The notes under the pieces: generated by a model
Told to the model about the DNA's origin: nothing
Databases searched by the model: none
What the model saw: only the letters and a program-made list of their open reading frames with translations
Assembly: GCA_009918225.1 (NCBI GenBank)
Contig: RGEP01000113.1
Location: 1 to 6,081, forward strand
Source of the DNA: Betaproteobacteria bacterium
GTDB taxonomy: Bacteria > Pseudomonadota > Gammaproteobacteria > Burkholderiales > Burkholderiaceae_C
DNA length: 6,081 nt
Direction of reading: 5' to 3'
In this document: one piece after another, positions 5,349-6,081 of the stretch
How positions within the stretch are numbered: the first letter of the stretch is position 1
How the letters are laid out: each line of letters begins with the position of its first letter
Program-made: the position numbers and the translations under genes

Positions 5349-6081
5349 AGTGTTCAACTTCGTCGACCCGGTGCAGGAGAACTACGACGGCTCCCTGACC
5401 TTGTTGTACGAGGGCGCGATCCTGGCGGTGATCGTGGTGTGGTTCTTCTTGCGCGACTGGCGGGCCACGTTTGTGGCGGCCACCGCGCTGCCCTTGAGTG
5501 TGATCCCGGCCTTCATCGGCATGTGGGCCTTGGGCTTCACCATCAATGTGGTCACGCTCTTGAGCCTGTCGCTGGTGATCGGCATTCTGGTGGACGATGC
5601 GATTGTGGAGATCGAGAACATCGTGCGCCACCTGCGCATGGGCAAGAGCCCCTACGAAGCCGCGATGGAGGCTGCTGACGAAATCGGACTGGCCGTGATT
5701 GCCACCACCTTCACGCTGATCGCGGTGTTCTTGCCCACGGCCTTTATGTCTGGCATCGCCGGCAAGTTCTTCAAGCAGTTCGGCTGGACGGCGGCGCTGG
5801 CGGTGTTCGCCTCCTTGGTGGTAGCGCGGGTGCTGACACCCATGATGTCGGCCTATCTGCTCAAGCCCATCGTCCAGACCGGTGAGCTGCCGGATGGCCC
5901 CATCATGAGCCGCTACATGAAGGCTGCCGCTTGGTGCGTTCGGCACCGCTGGCTCACCTCGTTTGGTGCAGGCGCTTTCTTCGTGGGCTCGCAGGCGCGG
6001 CTGCTGTTGCAGGACCATCCGCATATCAAGCAGATCTACACCGCCATCGGCGGCGGGGCCGCGGGCAGCGATCCCTTCATG
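5254..6081 (+). pseudogene. HAE1-type RND efflux permease, TM2-TM7 part after the frame break (cut by right edge)
   Basis: This is the continuation of the permease in the frame +1 to its start, open to the window edge (276 codons). It begins RSKGASEIEVRQGVQAAL, a family landmark in the porter domain, then DEVFNFVDPVQENYDGSL. TM2-TM6 follow: LLYEGAILAVIVVWFFLRDW; FVAATALPLSVIPAFIGMWA; VVTLLSLSLVIGILVDDAIV, with the paired Asp codons at 5593-5598 that serve proton relay in TM4; AVIATTFTLIAVFLPTAF with GIAGKFFKQFGW; and AALAVFASLVVARVLTPMM. After HRWLTSFGAGAFFVGS (start of TM7) the text jumps to QARLLLQDHPHIKQIYTAIGG, which in relatives lies past the FIPP-D-SQT region; about 40 residues are missing in frame near 5986-5994. 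There is no credible start of its own (GTG 5281 is the first candidate), so it is the rest of the same gene rather than a new one. Confidence 0.85.

Noticed and set aside
1390..5994. A shared GCGCG-like sequence at the deletion junctions pointing to a common excision element
   Set aside because: GCGCG or its complement occurs at each junction, but it is abundant in DNA of this composition, and no longer repeat is shared.
5005..6024. Minus-strand open frame (339 codons) antisense to the RND permease
   Set aside because: The product is His/Arg/Gln-rich and lacks hydrophobic or motif structure. The plus strand here encodes unmistakable RND transmembrane segments.

Overview
This is a strongly GC-rich proteobacterial window whose proteins resemble Burkholderiales, most likely Comamonadaceae-type, homologues. 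That placement rests on remembered family sequences and on third-position G/C codon use, not on a search. There are no RNA genes, mobile elements, CRISPR arrays or integration sites that I can support.

Layout. On the minus strand, 858 to the left edge holds the N-terminal 286 codons of an exported PhoX/DUF839-type phosphatase. A 117-bp divergent spacer follows. The plus strand then carries a tight cluster: an SDR-family oxidoreductase (976-1626), an unrecognised exported protein with three tandem heptapeptide repeats (1640-2206), and a DUF2145 exported protein (2206-3187) split by a frame break. After a 170-bp gap comes an RND efflux pair: a periplasmic adaptor (3358-4470) overlapping by 4 bp (ATGA) an inner-membrane HAE1-type RND permease (4467 to beyond the right edge). 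The permease is itself broken.

How the genes work together. The adaptor and permease would form a tripartite efflux pump with an outer-membrane factor outside the window. The unknown exported protein and the DUF2145 protein share a TAATG stop/start, so they are probably translationally coupled and act together in the periplasm. The SDR lies just upstream with only 13 bp between. The PhoX-like gene is divergent and probably a separate unit.

The striking feature is damage. The SDR lacks about 35 residues carrying the catalytic Ser and YxxxK. The DUF2145 frame breaks at a G-run tract with G-quadruplex potential. The permease lacks about 70 nt with loss of frame near 5250, and about 40 residues in frame near 5990. 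By contrast, the adaptor and the visible PhoX part look intact. Either this locus is decaying or the sequence or assembly has repeated short deletions; raw reads would decide. No clearly new system is visible. The best biological lead is the SHxG...NC arrangement in the DUF2145 protein, which resembles a circularly permuted NlpC/P60 (YiiX-like) papain fold.
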